From: Thermodesulfobacteriota bacterium | Lineage (GTDB): Bacteria > Desulfobacterota > Syntrophorhabdia > Syntrophorhabdales > JANXAF01 | DNA length: 56,632 bases | Assembly: GCA_025062045.1 (NCBI GenBank) | Contig: JANXAF010000011.1 | Span: 1-56,632, forward strand | Direction of reading: 5' to 3' | Part shown: positions 38,784-48,153 of the stretch, in pieces | How positions within the stretch are numbered: the first letter of the stretch is position 1 | Layout of the letters: each line of letters opens with the position of its first letter | Notes under the pieces: model-generated | Told to the model about the DNA's origin: nothing | The model's database searches: none | The model's input: the letters and a program-made list of their open reading frames with translations, nothing else | Position numbers and translations under genes: made by a program

Positions 38784-40496
38784 ATGGGCAAAATTCTGCG
38801 CGTCAATTTATCAAAGAAAAAGGTAGAATACGAAGAACTTCCTGAAAAATACGCAGGTTTCGGTGGTAGGGGGCTTACTTCAAAGATCGTTCTTGATGAA
38901 GTACCTCCTCTTGCTCACCCCCTAGGAGACGAAAATAAGCTTATATTCGCACATGGACTCCTCGCAGGGACTCTTGTTCCCAATAATGGGAGACTTTCGA
39001 TTGGTGCAAAAAGCCCTCTCACACGTACGATCAAAGAGGCAAATTCAGGAGGAAGCGCGGCTCAAAAGCTTGCAAGGCTTGGAATTTCGGCATTGATTGT
39101 GGAAGGAAGGTCGGAAGAAATGGTGACAGTGAAAATAAACAAAGATGGATGTTTTATATCGGAGGCTCATTCGCTCAAAGGGCTTGGAAATTACGACTGC
39201 ATAGAAAGGCTAAGAAGAGAGCACGGAGAAAATGTCTCAATAATAAGCATAGGGTTAGCAGGCGAAATGCAGCTTTTGGCCTCAAGCATCGCAGTCACTA
39301 CTCCTGACTTTAAGATAAGGATGGCTTCAAGGGGTGGTCTTGGCGCAGTTATGGGTTCCAAGAATTTGAAAGCTATAATCATAGACGATTCCGATACGTC
39401 GCCTGTTGAAGTTAAGGATCAGGAAAAACTAAAAATTGCTGTTTCTCAGCTCACGAAGGGGATCCTTTCCCATCCTCTGGCAGAAGGTTTGAAACTTTTC
39501 GGCACACCACTTCTTGTTATGATGATAAACAACGCCGGAGCATTACCAACTAAAAACTATTCGATGGGGAGTTTTGAATATGCTGAGAAAATATCTGGCG
39601 AGAGCTTAGCTCAGATTCTTGATGAGAGACCGAAAGGCGTAAAGACTCACAGGTGCATGAGCGGCTGTATCATCAGTTGTTCAAACATCTATACAGACGA
39701 AAACGGAAATGAAATAGTCTCAGGACTCGAATACGAAACGATAGGGATGATAGGTTCAAACTGCATGATAGGAAGTCTTGACGAAATTGCCATGATCAAT
39801 AGACTTCTTAACGATCTAGGACTTGACACCATGGAAGTTGGTGCGGCTTTAGGGTGTGCGATGGAAGCTGGTTTTATCGGATGGGGAGAGGGGAAAAAAG
39901 TACTGAGTCTCCTTGAAGGCATAAGAAAAGGATCGAAGGACGGGATAATGCTTGCCAATGGATGCTTAGTTACGGGAAAAAGTCTAGGTGTTAAAAGGAT
40001 ACCCCAAGTTAAGGGGCAGTCTTTAGCCGCATACGATCCGAGGGTGCTTAAAGGTACTGGCGTTACTTACGCAACATCTCCCATGGGAGCGGATCACACG
40101 TGTGGAAACGCTCTGCCGAGCCCGGCAAATCCCGATTACAATCCCACATCGAGTACTGGCCAGGGTCAAATCTCTTCTTTCCTCCAGAGGTATTTTGCAG
40201 CAATAGATACTTTGGGTCTGTGCCTATTCGCATCTTTGCCCCTTTTGGATAGTCCGGAGCTTCAAAAACATCTTGTAGATTGCGTATCCGCTATCACAGG
40301 CAGGACTCTCGAAGAAAACTATTTACTTGAGCTTGGAAAGGAAGTCCTAAAGACGGAGAGGAAGTTCAACGAACTTGCGGGTTTTACAAGGAAGGATGAC
40401 AGACTCCCGGAGTTTTTCTTAAAAGAAAGACTTCCTGGCGCAGAAACGGTCTTTGACGTTCCAGAAGAAGAGTTAGACATGGTTTTCGATTTCTGA
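38784..40496 (+). CDS. Aldehyde:ferredoxin oxidoreductase family tungsto/molybdopterin enzyme
   Basis: The 570-residue protein starts GKILRVNLSKKKVEYEELP and contains the pterin-binding segment GRGLTSKIVLDEVPP. Its [4Fe-4S] ligands would be Cys291, Cys295 and Cys299 (CMSGCIISC), with Cys480 as the distant fourth. The Cys-x3-Cys-x3-Cys spacing differs by one residue from the Cys-x2-Cys-x3-Cys of the Pyrococcus enzyme. Family members oxidise aldehydes to acids with ferredoxin, or run in reverse, in the cytosol. The substrate cannot be told, and no ferredoxin or partner subunit is adjacent. Confidence 0.92.
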   Translation: MGKILRVNLSKKKVEYEELPEKYAGFGGRGLTSKIVLDEVPPLAHPLGDENKLIFAHGLLAGTLVPNNGRLSIGAKSPLTRTIKEANSGGSAAQKLARLGISALIVEGRSEEMVTVKINKDGCFISEAHSLKGLGNYDCIERLRREHGENVSIISIGLAGEMQLLASSIAVTTPDFKIRMASRGGLGAVMGSKNLKAIIIDDSDTSPVEVKDQEKLKIAVSQLTKGILSHPLAEGLKLFGTPLLVMMINNAGALPTKNYSMGSFEYAEKISGESLAQILDERPKGVKTHRCMSGCIISCSNIYTDENGNEIVSGLEYETIGMIGSNCMIGSLDEIAMINRLLNDLGLDTMEVGAALGCAMEAGFIGWGEGKKVLSLLEGIRKGSKDGIMLANGCLVTGKSLGVKRIPQVKGQSLAAYDPRVLKGTGVTYATSPMGADHTCGNALPSPANPDYNPTSSTGQGQISSFLQRYFAAIDTLGLCLFASLPLLDSPELQKHLVDCVSAITGRTLEENYLLELGKEVLKTERKFNELAGFTRKDDRLPEFFLKERLPGAETVFDVPEEELDMVFDF

Positions 40497-40550
40497 AAGA
40501 TTTTTTTAAAAATAAAAGCGGCTGTGCTATAAATTGAGCCGGAGGAAATT

Positions 40551-41351
40551 ATGGTAAGTTTCGGAATAGTTGGTGTAGGAAATATGGGAGAGGCTATAGT
40601 AGGTGGGTTGCTTGAAATAGGCGTAAAAAAAGAAAATATCCTTTTTAAGGAGATATCGGATAAGAGAAAGGAGTATGTGAAAGAAAAGTATGGAATCAGG
40701 GAGTGTCTCTCAGCAGAGGAACTTTTAAGACACGCAAAATACATACTTATTGCTGTCAAGCCCTTTGACGCAAAAGGGGTCTTTGAAGATTTTTTGCCCT
40801 ATATAAAAGAGAGCCACGTCATCATATCTGTCATGGCAGGGGTTTCTATATCGAAGATCCTTTCTTACTTGGGAGGGAGTGGAAAAGTAATAAGGGTAAT
40901 GCCCAATCTGGGCGTTAAGGTGAAAGAAGGGGTAATCGGAATCACAAGGAATGACTCCGTAAGTTTTGAGGAATTCGAGTTCGTTAAAGGAGTCTTTTCA
41001 GGTCTTGGAGTAGTTCTAGAGATAAAAGAAGACCTGTTCGACGCACTAACCGCCTATTCCGGAAGCGGGCCAGCCTTTTTCCTTCTCTTTTTAGAGGCAA
41101 TGATAGATGCGGGTGTGAAGATCGGTTTTACTAGAAACGATGCCATAATGATATCGGAAAAAGTCATAGAAGGTACGTTAAGACTTATGAGGACCGAAAG
41201 AGTGCATCCAACGATTCTAAGGGAGAGGATAAGTTCTCCTGCCGGTACAACAATTGCAGGACTCTTTGAACTTGAAGACAGAGCTTTTAAAGCCTCCATC
41301 GTCAGAGCGTTTGAAGCTTCCTTTAGGAGGGCGAGAGAACTTTGCGCATAA
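40551..41351 (+). CDS. proC: Pyrroline-5-carboxylate reductase
   Basis: ProC makes proline from pyrroline-5-carboxylate with NAD(P)H. The 266-residue protein has the Rossmann loop [20 protein letters not shown] and the C-terminal signature [15 protein letters not shown]. The ATG follows a GGAGGAAAT ribosome-binding site. It overlaps the next gene by ten bases. Confidence 0.96.
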   Translation: MVSFGIVGVGNMGEAIVGGLLEIGVKKENILFKEISDKRKEYVKEKYGIRECLSAEELLRHAKYILIAVKPFDAKGVFEDFLPYIKESHVIISVMAGVSISKILSYLGGSGKVIRVMPNLGVKVKEGVIGITRNDSVSFEEFEFVKGVFSGLGVVLEIKEDLFDALTAYSGSGPAFFLLFLEAMIDAGVKIGFTRNDAIMISEKVIEGTLRLMRTERVHPTILRERISSPAGTTIAGLFELEDRAFKASIVRAFEASFRRARELCA

Positions 41352-42001
41352 ATTCGAACGAATTCAAAACAAAAAGAGAACATATGGTGGAGACACAGAT
41401 TGTGGCAAGAGGGATAAAGGATGAGAGAGTGATTAGGGCAATGCGGAAGGTTCCAAGGCATCTCTTTCTTGATGAAGCTCTTTGGCCACAGGCTTATGAA
41501 GATTACCCTCTTCCGATAGGGGAAAGACAGACGATCTCCCAGCCATACATTGTGGCCCTTATGACTGAGAAGCTGAACCTTAAAGGGCATGAGAGTGTAC
41601 TTGAAGTGGGAACGGGCTCTGGGTATCAGGCCGCCATTCTGGCTGAACTTGCGGAAAAGGTTTACTCTATTGAGAGGATCCCATCAATTGCAAAAAGGGC
41701 AAGAAAGATTCTGGATGAGCTCAATTACACTAATGTCCTAATTAAGATTGGGGATGGTACACTTGGCTGGAAAGAGTACGCCCCCTTCGACGGTATTATA
41801 GTTACCGCCGCGTCTCCTTACGTTCCGAAACCCCTTCTTGAACAGTTGAAAATAGGTGGTAGGCTTGTGATCCCTATTGGGGGTGAATTTTCCCAAGACC
41901 TAATAGTTTATACGAAGGTTGGAGAGAATGATTATGAAGAAGAAAATTACGGAGGCTGCCGTTTCGTGAAGCTGATAGGGGAATATGGCTGGAAAGAATG
42001 A
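41342..42001 (+). CDS. pcm: Protein-L-isoaspartate O-methyltransferase
   Basis: Pcm methylates isoaspartyl residues so that damaged proteins can be repaired. The 219-residue protein has [18 protein letters not shown] (SAM site), [11 protein letters not shown] and DGIIVTAA. The start is a TTG overlapping proC, which keeps the [17 protein letters not shown] segment shared by relatives; an ATG at 41384 is the alternative. Its stop overlaps the murJ start (ATGA). Confidence 0.95.
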   Translation: MRINSNEFKTKREHMVETQIVARGIKDERVIRAMRKVPRHLFLDEALWPQAYEDYPLPIGERQTISQPYIVALMTEKLNLKGHESVLEVGTGSGYQAAILAELAEKVYSIERIPSIAKRARKILDELNYTNVLIKIGDGTLGWKEYAPFDGIIVTAASPYVPKPLLEQLKIGGRLVIPIGGEFSQDLIVYTKVGENDYEEENYGGCRFVKLIGEYGWKE

Positions 42002-43503
42002 GGGAAGAAGATGCAAAACACATCCTAAAAAAAGGTTACGTAATAACCGCCATCACACTCGTAAGTAGACCCCTTGGCTACCTTCGAGAAGCCATTCAGG
42101 CTTATGTATTCGGAGCAACGGTTCTCGTTGATGCTTTCATTGTGGCTTTTAACTTCCCTGAACTTATTCAGACAATAATCTTTACTGGAGCGAGTAGTGC
42201 GATTCTCGTTCCAATCTGCACAAAATACCTAAAAGACGAGAAAGAATTCTCTCTCGTTTACTCTACATTTTTAAACATCAGTCTTCTCATTACGCTTTTA
42301 TTTTCCGTCTTGGCTTTTTTCTTTTCGGAAAGCATCGTAAAGATTATAGCCCCTGGATTTTCCCCATCCGCTAAGGCTTTGACCAAAAACCTTTTCGTTT
42401 TGATGCTACCTACTATTGTGGCCCATGGGATGCTTTCTGTCATAAAATCGTTCCTGAACGCCAAAGACCACTTTGCCGCTCCCGAACTTTCGGGAATTCT
42501 ATGGAACGTTGTATTTATTCTCTTTTGTTTGTTTTTAAGCAGCTCATTTGGGATATACAGTTTGGCAATTGGGGTGAGTTTCGGTTCTTTCCTACAGGTC
42601 GCCATGCAGTACCCTTTTCTTAGAAAAAATGGGATCAGGTACACGTGGAAGATTGACTTTTCGCACGACTCTCTACGGGAGGCCAAAAGACTCTTTATCG
42701 GAGCTCTCATTGGAGCATCCATCCTACCTATAAACGGCTTTGTAGACAGGCTTATTGCGTCATTTCTTCCCGAGGGACATGTGGCCTCTTTGGCTTACGC
42801 TTTTAGAGTCTTTATTCTTCCTTTCAGTCTCTTTGCGGTACCGGTTTACACAGTTGCTTTTTCCAGTGTGTCAAGGCTTTATCACGAAAGAAACTTAAAC
42901 GGGCTCTTCTCTCACATTGATAATGCCATTATTTTACTCACAATTACCCTTATTCCCTCTTTGGGTCTTATGTGCGGGCTAAGCACTGAAATCGTGAAAA
43001 TTCTGTACGAGCGGGGTGCCTTTTCAGCCTTTGAGACTGAACTTACTGCACGGGCTCTTTTAGGCTACGCAATTGGCCTTCTTTTTTACGGATCGTCAGT
43101 ACTTTTTACTCGAATCTTCTATGCGATGCATGATACTAAGACACCTGCCATTGTAGGGCTCGTAAGCGTGGTCAGTAATGCCATACTTGACGTTCTGCTT
43201 ATGATCCCATATAAAAACTTCGGTATTTCCCTTGCAACATCGATCGTTTCCTTTTCAAATACAATAATCCTCTTTTTGATTTTGAAAAGGAAGGTTAGCT
43301 ACCGCTTAGAAAGAAAAACGGTTACTTTTTTAGCTCAGGGGCTCGTGTGCGGTATCATTATCTGGTTTTTCACCTTTTTGACGAAGTTTGTGACGAAAAA
43401 CCCCGTATTTTTGATTTTTGTTAACGTTCTTTTCGCAGGGGCTTTAATGTATGGATGCTTTGGAAGATTCTTTCGAGAGATTTTAAGGTCGGAAGTTCGA
43501 TAA
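41998..43503 (+). CDS. murJ: Lipid II flippase MurJ (MviN)
   Basis: The protein has 501 residues with about 14 hydrophobic helices, as in the MOP exporter superfamily. The conserved N-terminal region ([19 protein letters not shown], then [12 protein letters not shown]) carries the arginine of the lipid II cavity. MurJ moves lipid II to the periplasmic side of the inner membrane. It is coupled to pcm by the ATGA overlap. With MurI, GlmS and PgeF it belongs to the cell-wall genes scattered through the window. Confidence 0.94.
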   Translation: MREEDAKHILKKGYVITAITLVSRPLGYLREAIQAYVFGATVLVDAFIVAFNFPELIQTIIFTGASSAILVPICTKYLKDEKEFSLVYSTFLNISLLITLLFSVLAFFFSESIVKIIAPGFSPSAKALTKNLFVLMLPTIVAHGMLSVIKSFLNAKDHFAAPELSGILWNVVFILFCLFLSSSFGIYSLAIGVSFGSFLQVAMQYPFLRKNGIRYTWKIDFSHDSLREAKRLFIGALIGASILPINGFVDRLIASFLPEGHVASLAYAFRVFILPFSLFAVPVYTVAFSSVSRLYHERNLNGLFSHIDNAIILLTITLIPSLGLMCGLSTEIVKILYERGAFSAFETELTARALLGYAIGLLFYGSSVLFTRIFYAMHDTKTPAIVGLVSVVSNAILDVLLMIPYKNFGISLATSIVSFSNTIILFLILKRKVSYRLERKTVTFLAQGLVCGIIIWFFTFLTKFVTKNPVFLIFVNVLFAGALMYGCFGRFFREILRSEVR

Positions 43504-43567
43504 AAGAACGGTTTATTTGTAAGTTTTGTGTGCTTCGTTCACTTGACATAAGGCGAAAAAAAGCGTT

Positions 43568-44098
43568 ATGTTTCCATACGTTATGGACAAGACACTCCTT
43601 CTTAACACTTCCTACGAGCCACTAAGTATAGTCTCATGGAAAAAAGCTATCACTTTGCTATTTTTGGGGAAAGTGGAAGTTTTGAAGGAGTACGATAGAA
43701 CCATAAAAGGGGTTTCGGTTGAGTTGAAACAGCCCGCTGTTATAAGGCTCCTTAAGTTTGTGAAGAACGCTAACCATAGAAACGTTAAGTTTTCGAGGAA
43801 GAACATCTTCCTGAGGGATGGATACACGTGCCAGTACTGTGGAAGAAAACTCGAACCGAAGTATCTAACCTGTGATCATATAGTACCCAAGTCTAGGGGC
43901 GGTATCACTGAGTGGTCGAATATCGTCACCTCCTGTATAGAGTGCAACATGAAAAAAGGTGATAAACTCCCAGAAGAAGCAGGAATGTCACTTAAGAAAA
44001 GACCATCCAGACCTACTACTTTTTATATGATAATGCTTCACACCGGCATAAGGACCCTCCCGGAAGATTGGAAAGAATACGTCTTCATGAAGGACTGA
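43568..44098 (+). CDS. HNH endonuclease-family protein
   Basis: This 176-residue protein has an N-terminal segment LLLNTSYEPLSIVSWKKA, common to a widespread chromosomal HNH family. The HNH module has zinc cysteines CQYC and CIEC, the catalytic TCDHIVPKSRGG and WSNIVTSC. The family's role is not established; no partner methylase is present, so a restriction enzyme is not indicated. A TTGACA at 43543 with a poor -10 (TTATGT at 43566-43571) overlaps the annotated start. The second Met (43583) may be the real one. It is followed three bases later by the HIT gene. Confidence 0.88.
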   Translation: MFPYVMDKTLLLNTSYEPLSIVSWKKAITLLFLGKVEVLKEYDRTIKGVSVELKQPAVIRLLKFVKNANHRNVKFSRKNIFLRDGYTCQYCGRKLEPKYLTCDHIVPKSRGGITEWSNIVTSCIECNMKKGDKLPEEAGMSLKKRPSRPTTFYMIMLHTGIRTLPEDWKEYVFMKD

Positions 44099-44101
44099 AA
44101 G

Positions 44102-44590
44102 ATGGAAAGACTTTGGGCTCCTTGGAGAGTGGAGTATATAACGACTCCTCAGAAGGCGGATAGTCCGTGTTTCTTGTGTATAGACGGGATTGAAGAAGAA
44201 AAGGCTCTCATTGTGGCGAAATTAAAAAAGGCCTTCGTCATCATGAACCGATACCCTTATTCTAGCGGACACGTAATGATCGCACCGATTAGGCATGTGG
44301 GTCTAATAGAGGACCTAACTGAGGAGGAAGCCTTAGAGATTTTGAGGCTATTGAAAATCGCAAGCACAATATTCAAAGAGGATTTTAAAGCTCAGGGACT
44401 TAATATAGGGTTAAACATAGGTAGGGCAGCTGGTGCAGGGTTAGAAGACCACATCCATGTACATGTTGTCCCAAGATGGTTTGGGGACACGAATTTCATG
44501 CCAGTTATAGCGGAAACTAAGGTAATCTCAGAACACCTCTATTCTACGTATGAAAAACTCAGAGCCAGATTTTCCGAAAAACTCAAATGA
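44102..44590 (+). CDS. HIT-family nucleotide hydrolase/phosphorylase
   Basis: The 162-residue protein starts ERLWAPWRVEYI and has two metal-site cysteines in SPCFLC. The histidine triad is DHIHVHVVPRW. The N-terminal sequence resembles bacterial Ap4A phosphorylase-like HIT proteins. It would cleave dinucleoside polyphosphates or nucleotidyl adducts. It overlaps the following gene by 41 bases. Confidence 0.92.
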   Translation: MERLWAPWRVEYITTPQKADSPCFLCIDGIEEEKALIVAKLKKAFVIMNRYPYSSGHVMIAPIRHVGLIEDLTEEEALEILRLLKIASTIFKEDFKAQGLNIGLNIGRAAGAGLEDHIHVHVVPRWFGDTNFMPVIAETKVISEHLYSTYEKLRARFSEKLK

Positions 44591-45320
44591 CGAAGAAAAA
44601 CCGATTATTTCTCCGAAAGAATTGGTCTGCTCATTTACCCGGAGGAATCCTTTTCATCTCCAACTAAAAAAAAGAGCCATAATAACCTTCGACAGGGGAA
44701 CGATAGAATTTTTAAAGAAAAAGACAAAGGCAAATCTAAACAGGTTTTGGTATCCTTACAGAAAGATCTATGAAGTGCCAGAAAGAGACACCGTTTTTAC
44801 TAGGTCTTACCCTTCGGGCACAAACATTTCTATACTCATAGAGGAACTGGCTCAATTCGGAGTCAAAGAGATAATAGTATTCGGTTTTTGTGGCTCAATC
44901 GTAGATGATTTCTCTATAGGAGATACAATTATGGCAAAATGTGCTTTAGGGGATGGAGATTTTACCTCCGAGTCGTTTTCAGAGAATGAGCATTTGATCT
45001 ATTCGAACTGGTTTATGGAGTGGCAAGAAAAAACTGAAAAAATGAGAATCATTCCAGCATGCGTTTGGAGTACGGACGAACTATATAGGGAAACTAAAAA
45101 GAAGATCAGACATTTTTTGATGAGGGGAGCCTACGCAGTCGATATGGAAACATACCGGTTCTACAAAACTTGCACTGAGCTTAAGTTGAAGGGAATAGCC
45201 TTTCTTTTGGTCTCTGACGAGTTAAAGGAGGATAGATGGATCTTTGGCTTTCATTCGGAGAACTTCAAAAAAGGAATTATCCGAATGTTAGACTTTCTAC
45301 TCCAAGAATGTGTTCTTTAG
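44550..45320 (+). CDS. Nucleoside phosphorylase-like protein (PNP/UDP family)
   Basis: The 256-residue protein carries the phosphorylase-fold features: a glycine-rich FGFCGSIVDDFSIGDTIM strand-loop and the ribose-binding DMETYRFYKTC. VSDELKED follows, with the Asp that protonates purines. It is divergent from characterised enzymes, and substrate specificity cannot be called; MTA, SAH, guanosine or uridine are all possible. It overlaps the HIT gene by 41 bases and meets bioB tail-to-tail. Confidence 0.8.
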   Translation: MKNSEPDFPKNSNDEEKPIISPKELVCSFTRRNPFHLQLKKRAIITFDRGTIEFLKKKTKANLNRFWYPYRKIYEVPERDTVFTRSYPSGTNISILIEELAQFGVKEIIVFGFCGSIVDDFSIGDTIMAKCALGDGDFTSESFSENEHLIYSNWFMEWQEKTEKMRIIPACVWSTDELYRETKKKIRHFLMRGAYAVDMETYRFYKTCTELKLKGIAFLLVSDELKEDRWIFGFHSENFKKGIIRMLDFLLQECVL

Positions 45321-46283
45321 TCTAAGGCCAAGGTCTTCGATGAGTTCCTTGTCCAGTGCAGGATTCCTACCACGGGTTGTGAGGTAATTACCTGTCATCA
45401 TTGCGTTTAGGCCAGAAGCTACCGCAAGGGGCAGAAGTTGCCTAAGCCTCAGTTCCTTCCCTGCACATAACCTTATGTCCTTATCCGGTAACATGAACCG
45501 AAATATTGCTATCGTCAGAATCACATCGAAAGCTGAAATTGGAGGGACATTTGCTAAAGGTGTGAAAGGTCGCGGATTGAGGATATTTATGGGTACGGAG
45601 TCGACCCCAAGTTCCCTAAGCTCTATGGCAAGCTTTATCCTATCTATAATAGTCTCACCCATTCCTATTATCCCTCCAGAACAGACAGAAAGCCCAGCAC
45701 TTTTTACATCCTTTATAGTTTTCAACTTATCATCGTACGTATGGGTCGAGCATATCTCCCTAAAGTATTCCCTTGAAGTTTCGAGATTGTGATGGTACCG
45801 AAAAAGGCCTGCCTTTTTTAATGCTTCTGCTCGCGTTTTGTCTATCATGCCCAAAGATGCACATGGTTTAATCCCAAGTTTACTGATCTCGGTTATTGAA
45901 CTTAGGATCGTCTCCCACTCATCGTCCCTCTCGATTGTTGGTCCACTTGTTACTATGCTGAAAAAGAATGCACCCTCCTTTAGGGCCTCTTTAGCTTTTT
46001 CAACAATCCTCTCTTTATCTATAAGGGGGTATACATCTATTGGTGAACTATAATGGACGGACTGAGCACAGAACTTGCAATCTTCAGGGCAAAGCCCTGA
46101 CTTTGCATTTACGATCATGCACAGCTCGAAAGAGTCTCCCTTAAAATGATGGGTTATCTCTCGAGCGTAAGCTATAAGCAGATAGGGATTCTTTTTGCCC
46201 TCTTCATATAGGACAAGCCCATCGTCTAAGGTTAAATCTTTTTTTTCGAGAGCCTTTTTCTTGAGAAGGAGAAGGGAATCCAT
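45297..46283 (-). CDS. bioB: Biotin synthase
   Basis: This radical SAM enzyme has 328 residues and inserts sulfur into dethiobiotin. The SAM-cluster motif is CPEDCKFCAQS. The [2Fe-2S] ligands include the cysteines of LGVCS-type segments, and the LNPRPFTPLA and RLCAGKELRLR stretches are typical. The gene follows an Rrf2-type regulator by 33 bases on the same strand, so its expression may respond to iron-sulfur status. No other bio genes are nearby. Confidence 0.95.
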   Translation of the reverse strand: MDSLLLLKKKALEKKDLTLDDGLVLYEEGKKNPYLLIAYAREITHHFKGDSFELCMIVNAKSGLCPEDCKFCAQSVHYSSPIDVYPLIDKERIVEKAKEALKEGAFFFSIVTSGPTIERDDEWETILSSITEISKLGIKPCASLGMIDKTRAEALKKAGLFRYHHNLETSREYFREICSTHTYDDKLKTIKDVKSAGLSVCSGGIIGMGETIIDRIKLAIELRELGVDSVPINILNPRPFTPLANVPPISAFDVILTIAIFRFMLPDKDIRLCAGKELRLRQLLPLAVASGLNAMMTGNYLTTRGRNPALDKELIEDLGLRLKNTFLE

Positions 46284-46316
46284 AAGGTCAATTTTTCAGC
46301 TTACTGGAAGAGCTAT

Positions 46317-46781
46317 CTAGATGTAGTATATGAGACTTTTTTCTATTTCTCTTTCGAGCCCCATCTCCTTTGCTCTCTCACACATGTCCTTTAGGGTAAT
46401 GGAATTGAAGTAGTCCATTACTATGTTCGATGCCGTTCTCCATATTTCAGCCGCAACACATCTATCTTTCCTTTGACAAGAGCTCTTCGTCTTTTTTCCA
46501 TCACAGGGCACAAGTTCCAAATCTGTCCCCAGGATAGCTCTGACAATGTCACCTATCGTTATTTCCTCAGGTCTCTTAATAAGGTAATAGCCACCAGTGG
46601 GCCCTCTCATGCTTCCCACAATCCCTGCCTTTTTGAACCTTTGAAAAATCTGCTCCATGTATCTCGCTGGGATTCCTTCCTTCTCGGCAATCTCCTTTGT
46701 CTGAGTGAATCCTCCACCCCTTTGGAAGGCCATGTAAAAAAGCGCCCTTGTGCCGTATCGGATTTGGGTTGGAAGTTTCAT
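46317..46781 (-). CDS. Rrf2/IscR-like transcription regulator
   Basis: The protein has about 154 residues and starts KLPTQIRYGTRALFYMA, followed by a winged helix. GGYYLIKRPEEITIGDIVRA is the family signature. Cys93, Cys102 and Cys108 (PCDGKK..SSCQRKDRC) match the position, though not the exact spacing, of the three [2Fe-2S] ligands of IscR. I chose the ATG at 46781; a GTG at 46805 would add eight residues. It likely senses iron-sulfur supply or redox state and regulates bioB or itself. No isc or suf operon is adjacent. Confidence 0.9.
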   Translation of the reverse strand: MKLPTQIRYGTRALFYMAFQRGGGFTQTKEIAEKEGIPARYMEQIFQRFKKAGIVGSMRGPTGGYYLIKRPEEITIGDIVRAILGTDLELVPCDGKKTKSSCQRKDRCVAAEIWRTASNIVMDYFNSITLKDMCERAKEMGLEREIEKSLIYYI

Positions 46782-46970
46782 GTAAAAAAACGTACCATTT
46801 GTCACTTACAAAATCAAGATTAAGACTATTTTCTTGACAAGACATTCGCACCAAACTTTTAAATATGCTTACGGCTAGACGCATTTAAAAAATATAAATG
46901 GCATATTTCGGAAAAGATCGAGAGACATAAGTTAAAATAACTTGCGACAGAGAAAAAGAAAAAACTGAAA

Positions 46971-47999
46971 TCATTCAACAGCTAAAACCTTTGCTCCCCT
47001 TATCTTTTTTTCAACTATATCTATGATCACTTGATTTGCTTCTACCAATGGGTATACCTGAAACTCTGGCTTTATCCTTATCCTATCTGCCAGGTCTAAA
47101 AATTCCTTTATGTCGGCTACTGACACATTGGCCACACTCTTTATCTCCTTTTCGTGCCACAAGTGTTCTTCGTAGCTCAATTTTAGAAGCTCGGATCTAT
47201 CCTTATCCTCCTTCCTTATGGCGTTTATGACTAGTCTTCCCCCTTTGGCGAGATTTTTAAGTCCGTATATTACAGGTCTCCAGACTGGCGTTGTATCTAT
47301 GGCAACGTTTAATTTTTCGGGAGGCTTTTCATCGATATCTCCTGCCCAAAAGGCTCCGAGTTCCAAAGAAAAGTTCCTTTCGCTTTCACTTCTTGCAAAA
47401 ACAAAAACCCTTGATGCGGGATACAAAAAGGTTATCATCTGGATCACGAGATGATTCGAAGCTCCAAAGCCGATAAGACCGATCGTATCTCCGTTCTTTG
47501 GATTTGCCAATCTTAGAGATCGGTATCCTATGGCCCCTGCGCAAAGAAGTGGACAAGCCTCGTAGTCGGCAAAGGTTTCGGGTATTCTAAAAGCATATTC
47601 CTCCTTTACCTTAGTGTACTCAGCATATCCTCCGTCTACGTCTTTACCTGTGGCTACAAAGAAATCGCAAAGGTTTTCCCTCCCTTCCAGGCAATACTTA
47701 CAATTTCCACAGGCAGAATTAATCCATCCCACACCGACTCTTTCCCCAACCTTTAGATTTTTTACCTTTTTGCCAATCTTTTCAATCCTACCAACGATCT
47801 GGTGCCCTGGAATTATTGGAAATTTTTTAGGTTTGGCCCTTCCCTCAATCTCATCAATCTCTGTATGGCACACCCCGCATGCTGAAACTTTTATCAAAAC
47901 CTCGTCATCTTGTGGCTCAGGCACAGGAACTTCGGCGAGTTTCAAAGGGTTCTTCGTGATCCTAAGATCGTACGTTCCATCTAGAATCATGGCTTTCAT
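46971..47999 (-). CDS. Zinc-dependent alcohol dehydrogenase (MDR superfamily)
   Basis: The 342-residue protein has catalytic-zinc ligands at Cys41 (CGVCHTE) and His in PGHQIVG. Its structural-zinc cysteines are CGNCKYC...LC. The NAD(P) loop is LIGFGASNHL. The gene stands alone between the Rrf2 regulator and the symporter. A GAGAGGAGTT ribosome-binding site and a perfect palindrome precede it. Alcohol or aldehyde interconversion is inferred; it could pair physiologically with the AOR at 38784. Confidence 0.93.
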   Translation of the reverse strand: MKAMILDGTYDLRITKNPLKLAEVPVPEPQDDEVLIKVSACGVCHTEIDEIEGRAKPKKFPIIPGHQIVGRIEKIGKKVKNLKVGERVGVGWINSACGNCKYCLEGRENLCDFFVATGKDVDGGYAEYTKVKEEYAFRIPETFADYEACPLLCAGAIGYRSLRLANPKNGDTIGLIGFGASNHLVIQMITFLYPASRVFVFARSESERNFSLELGAFWAGDIDEKPPEKLNVAIDTTPVWRPVIYGLKNLAKGGRLVINAIRKEDKDRSELLKLSYEEHLWHEKEIKSVANVSVADIKEFLDLADRIRIKPEFQVYPLVEANQVIIDIVEKKIRGAKVLAVE

Positions 48000-48015
48000 A
48001 TTCCAACTCCTCTCA

Positions 48016-48030
48016 GTGCTATTTTAGCAC
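48016..48030 (-). promoter_or_regulatory. Palindromic operator candidate overlapping the adh -10 region
   Basis: The perfect inverted repeat GTGCTA-TTT-TAGCAC lies 17 bases upstream of the alcohol dehydrogenase start. On the minus strand it contains TGCTAAAAT, an extended -10 element. A repressor bound here would block that promoter. Confidence 0.5.
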
Positions 48031-48089
48031 GAAAAAGTTGGCAAAAAAATCGCGTCTCTACGGCTGTTATGGATAAAAGCTATTCATTA

Positions 48090-48118
48090 TTGACAATGTA
48101 TCATGAGCCCTGTAAAAT
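48090..48118 (+). promoter_or_regulatory. Promoter of the symporter gene
   Basis: Perfect TTGACA (48090-48095), 17 bases, TAAAAT (48113-48118). This is one of the best sigma-70 matches in the window. A GGGGGG-rich ribosome-binding site follows, before the ATG at 48154. Confidence 0.75.
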
Positions 48119-48153
48119 TTGCGAAAGGTCAGTAATAAAATCAGGGGGGTCTT

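Noticed and set aside
38784-40496. AOR gene as a selenoprotein
   Set aside because: The frame is continuous with no in-frame TGA and all cluster ligands are cysteines.
43543-43571. TTGACA as a firm promoter of the HNH gene
   Set aside because: The -10 position (TTATGT) is poor and covers the start codon; noted only as a possibility in the gene entry.
46861-46908. Inverted repeat AAATATGC / GCATATTT as a terminator or operator
   Set aside because: A 32-base spacer, A/T-rich arms and no T-run; nothing supports a specific function.
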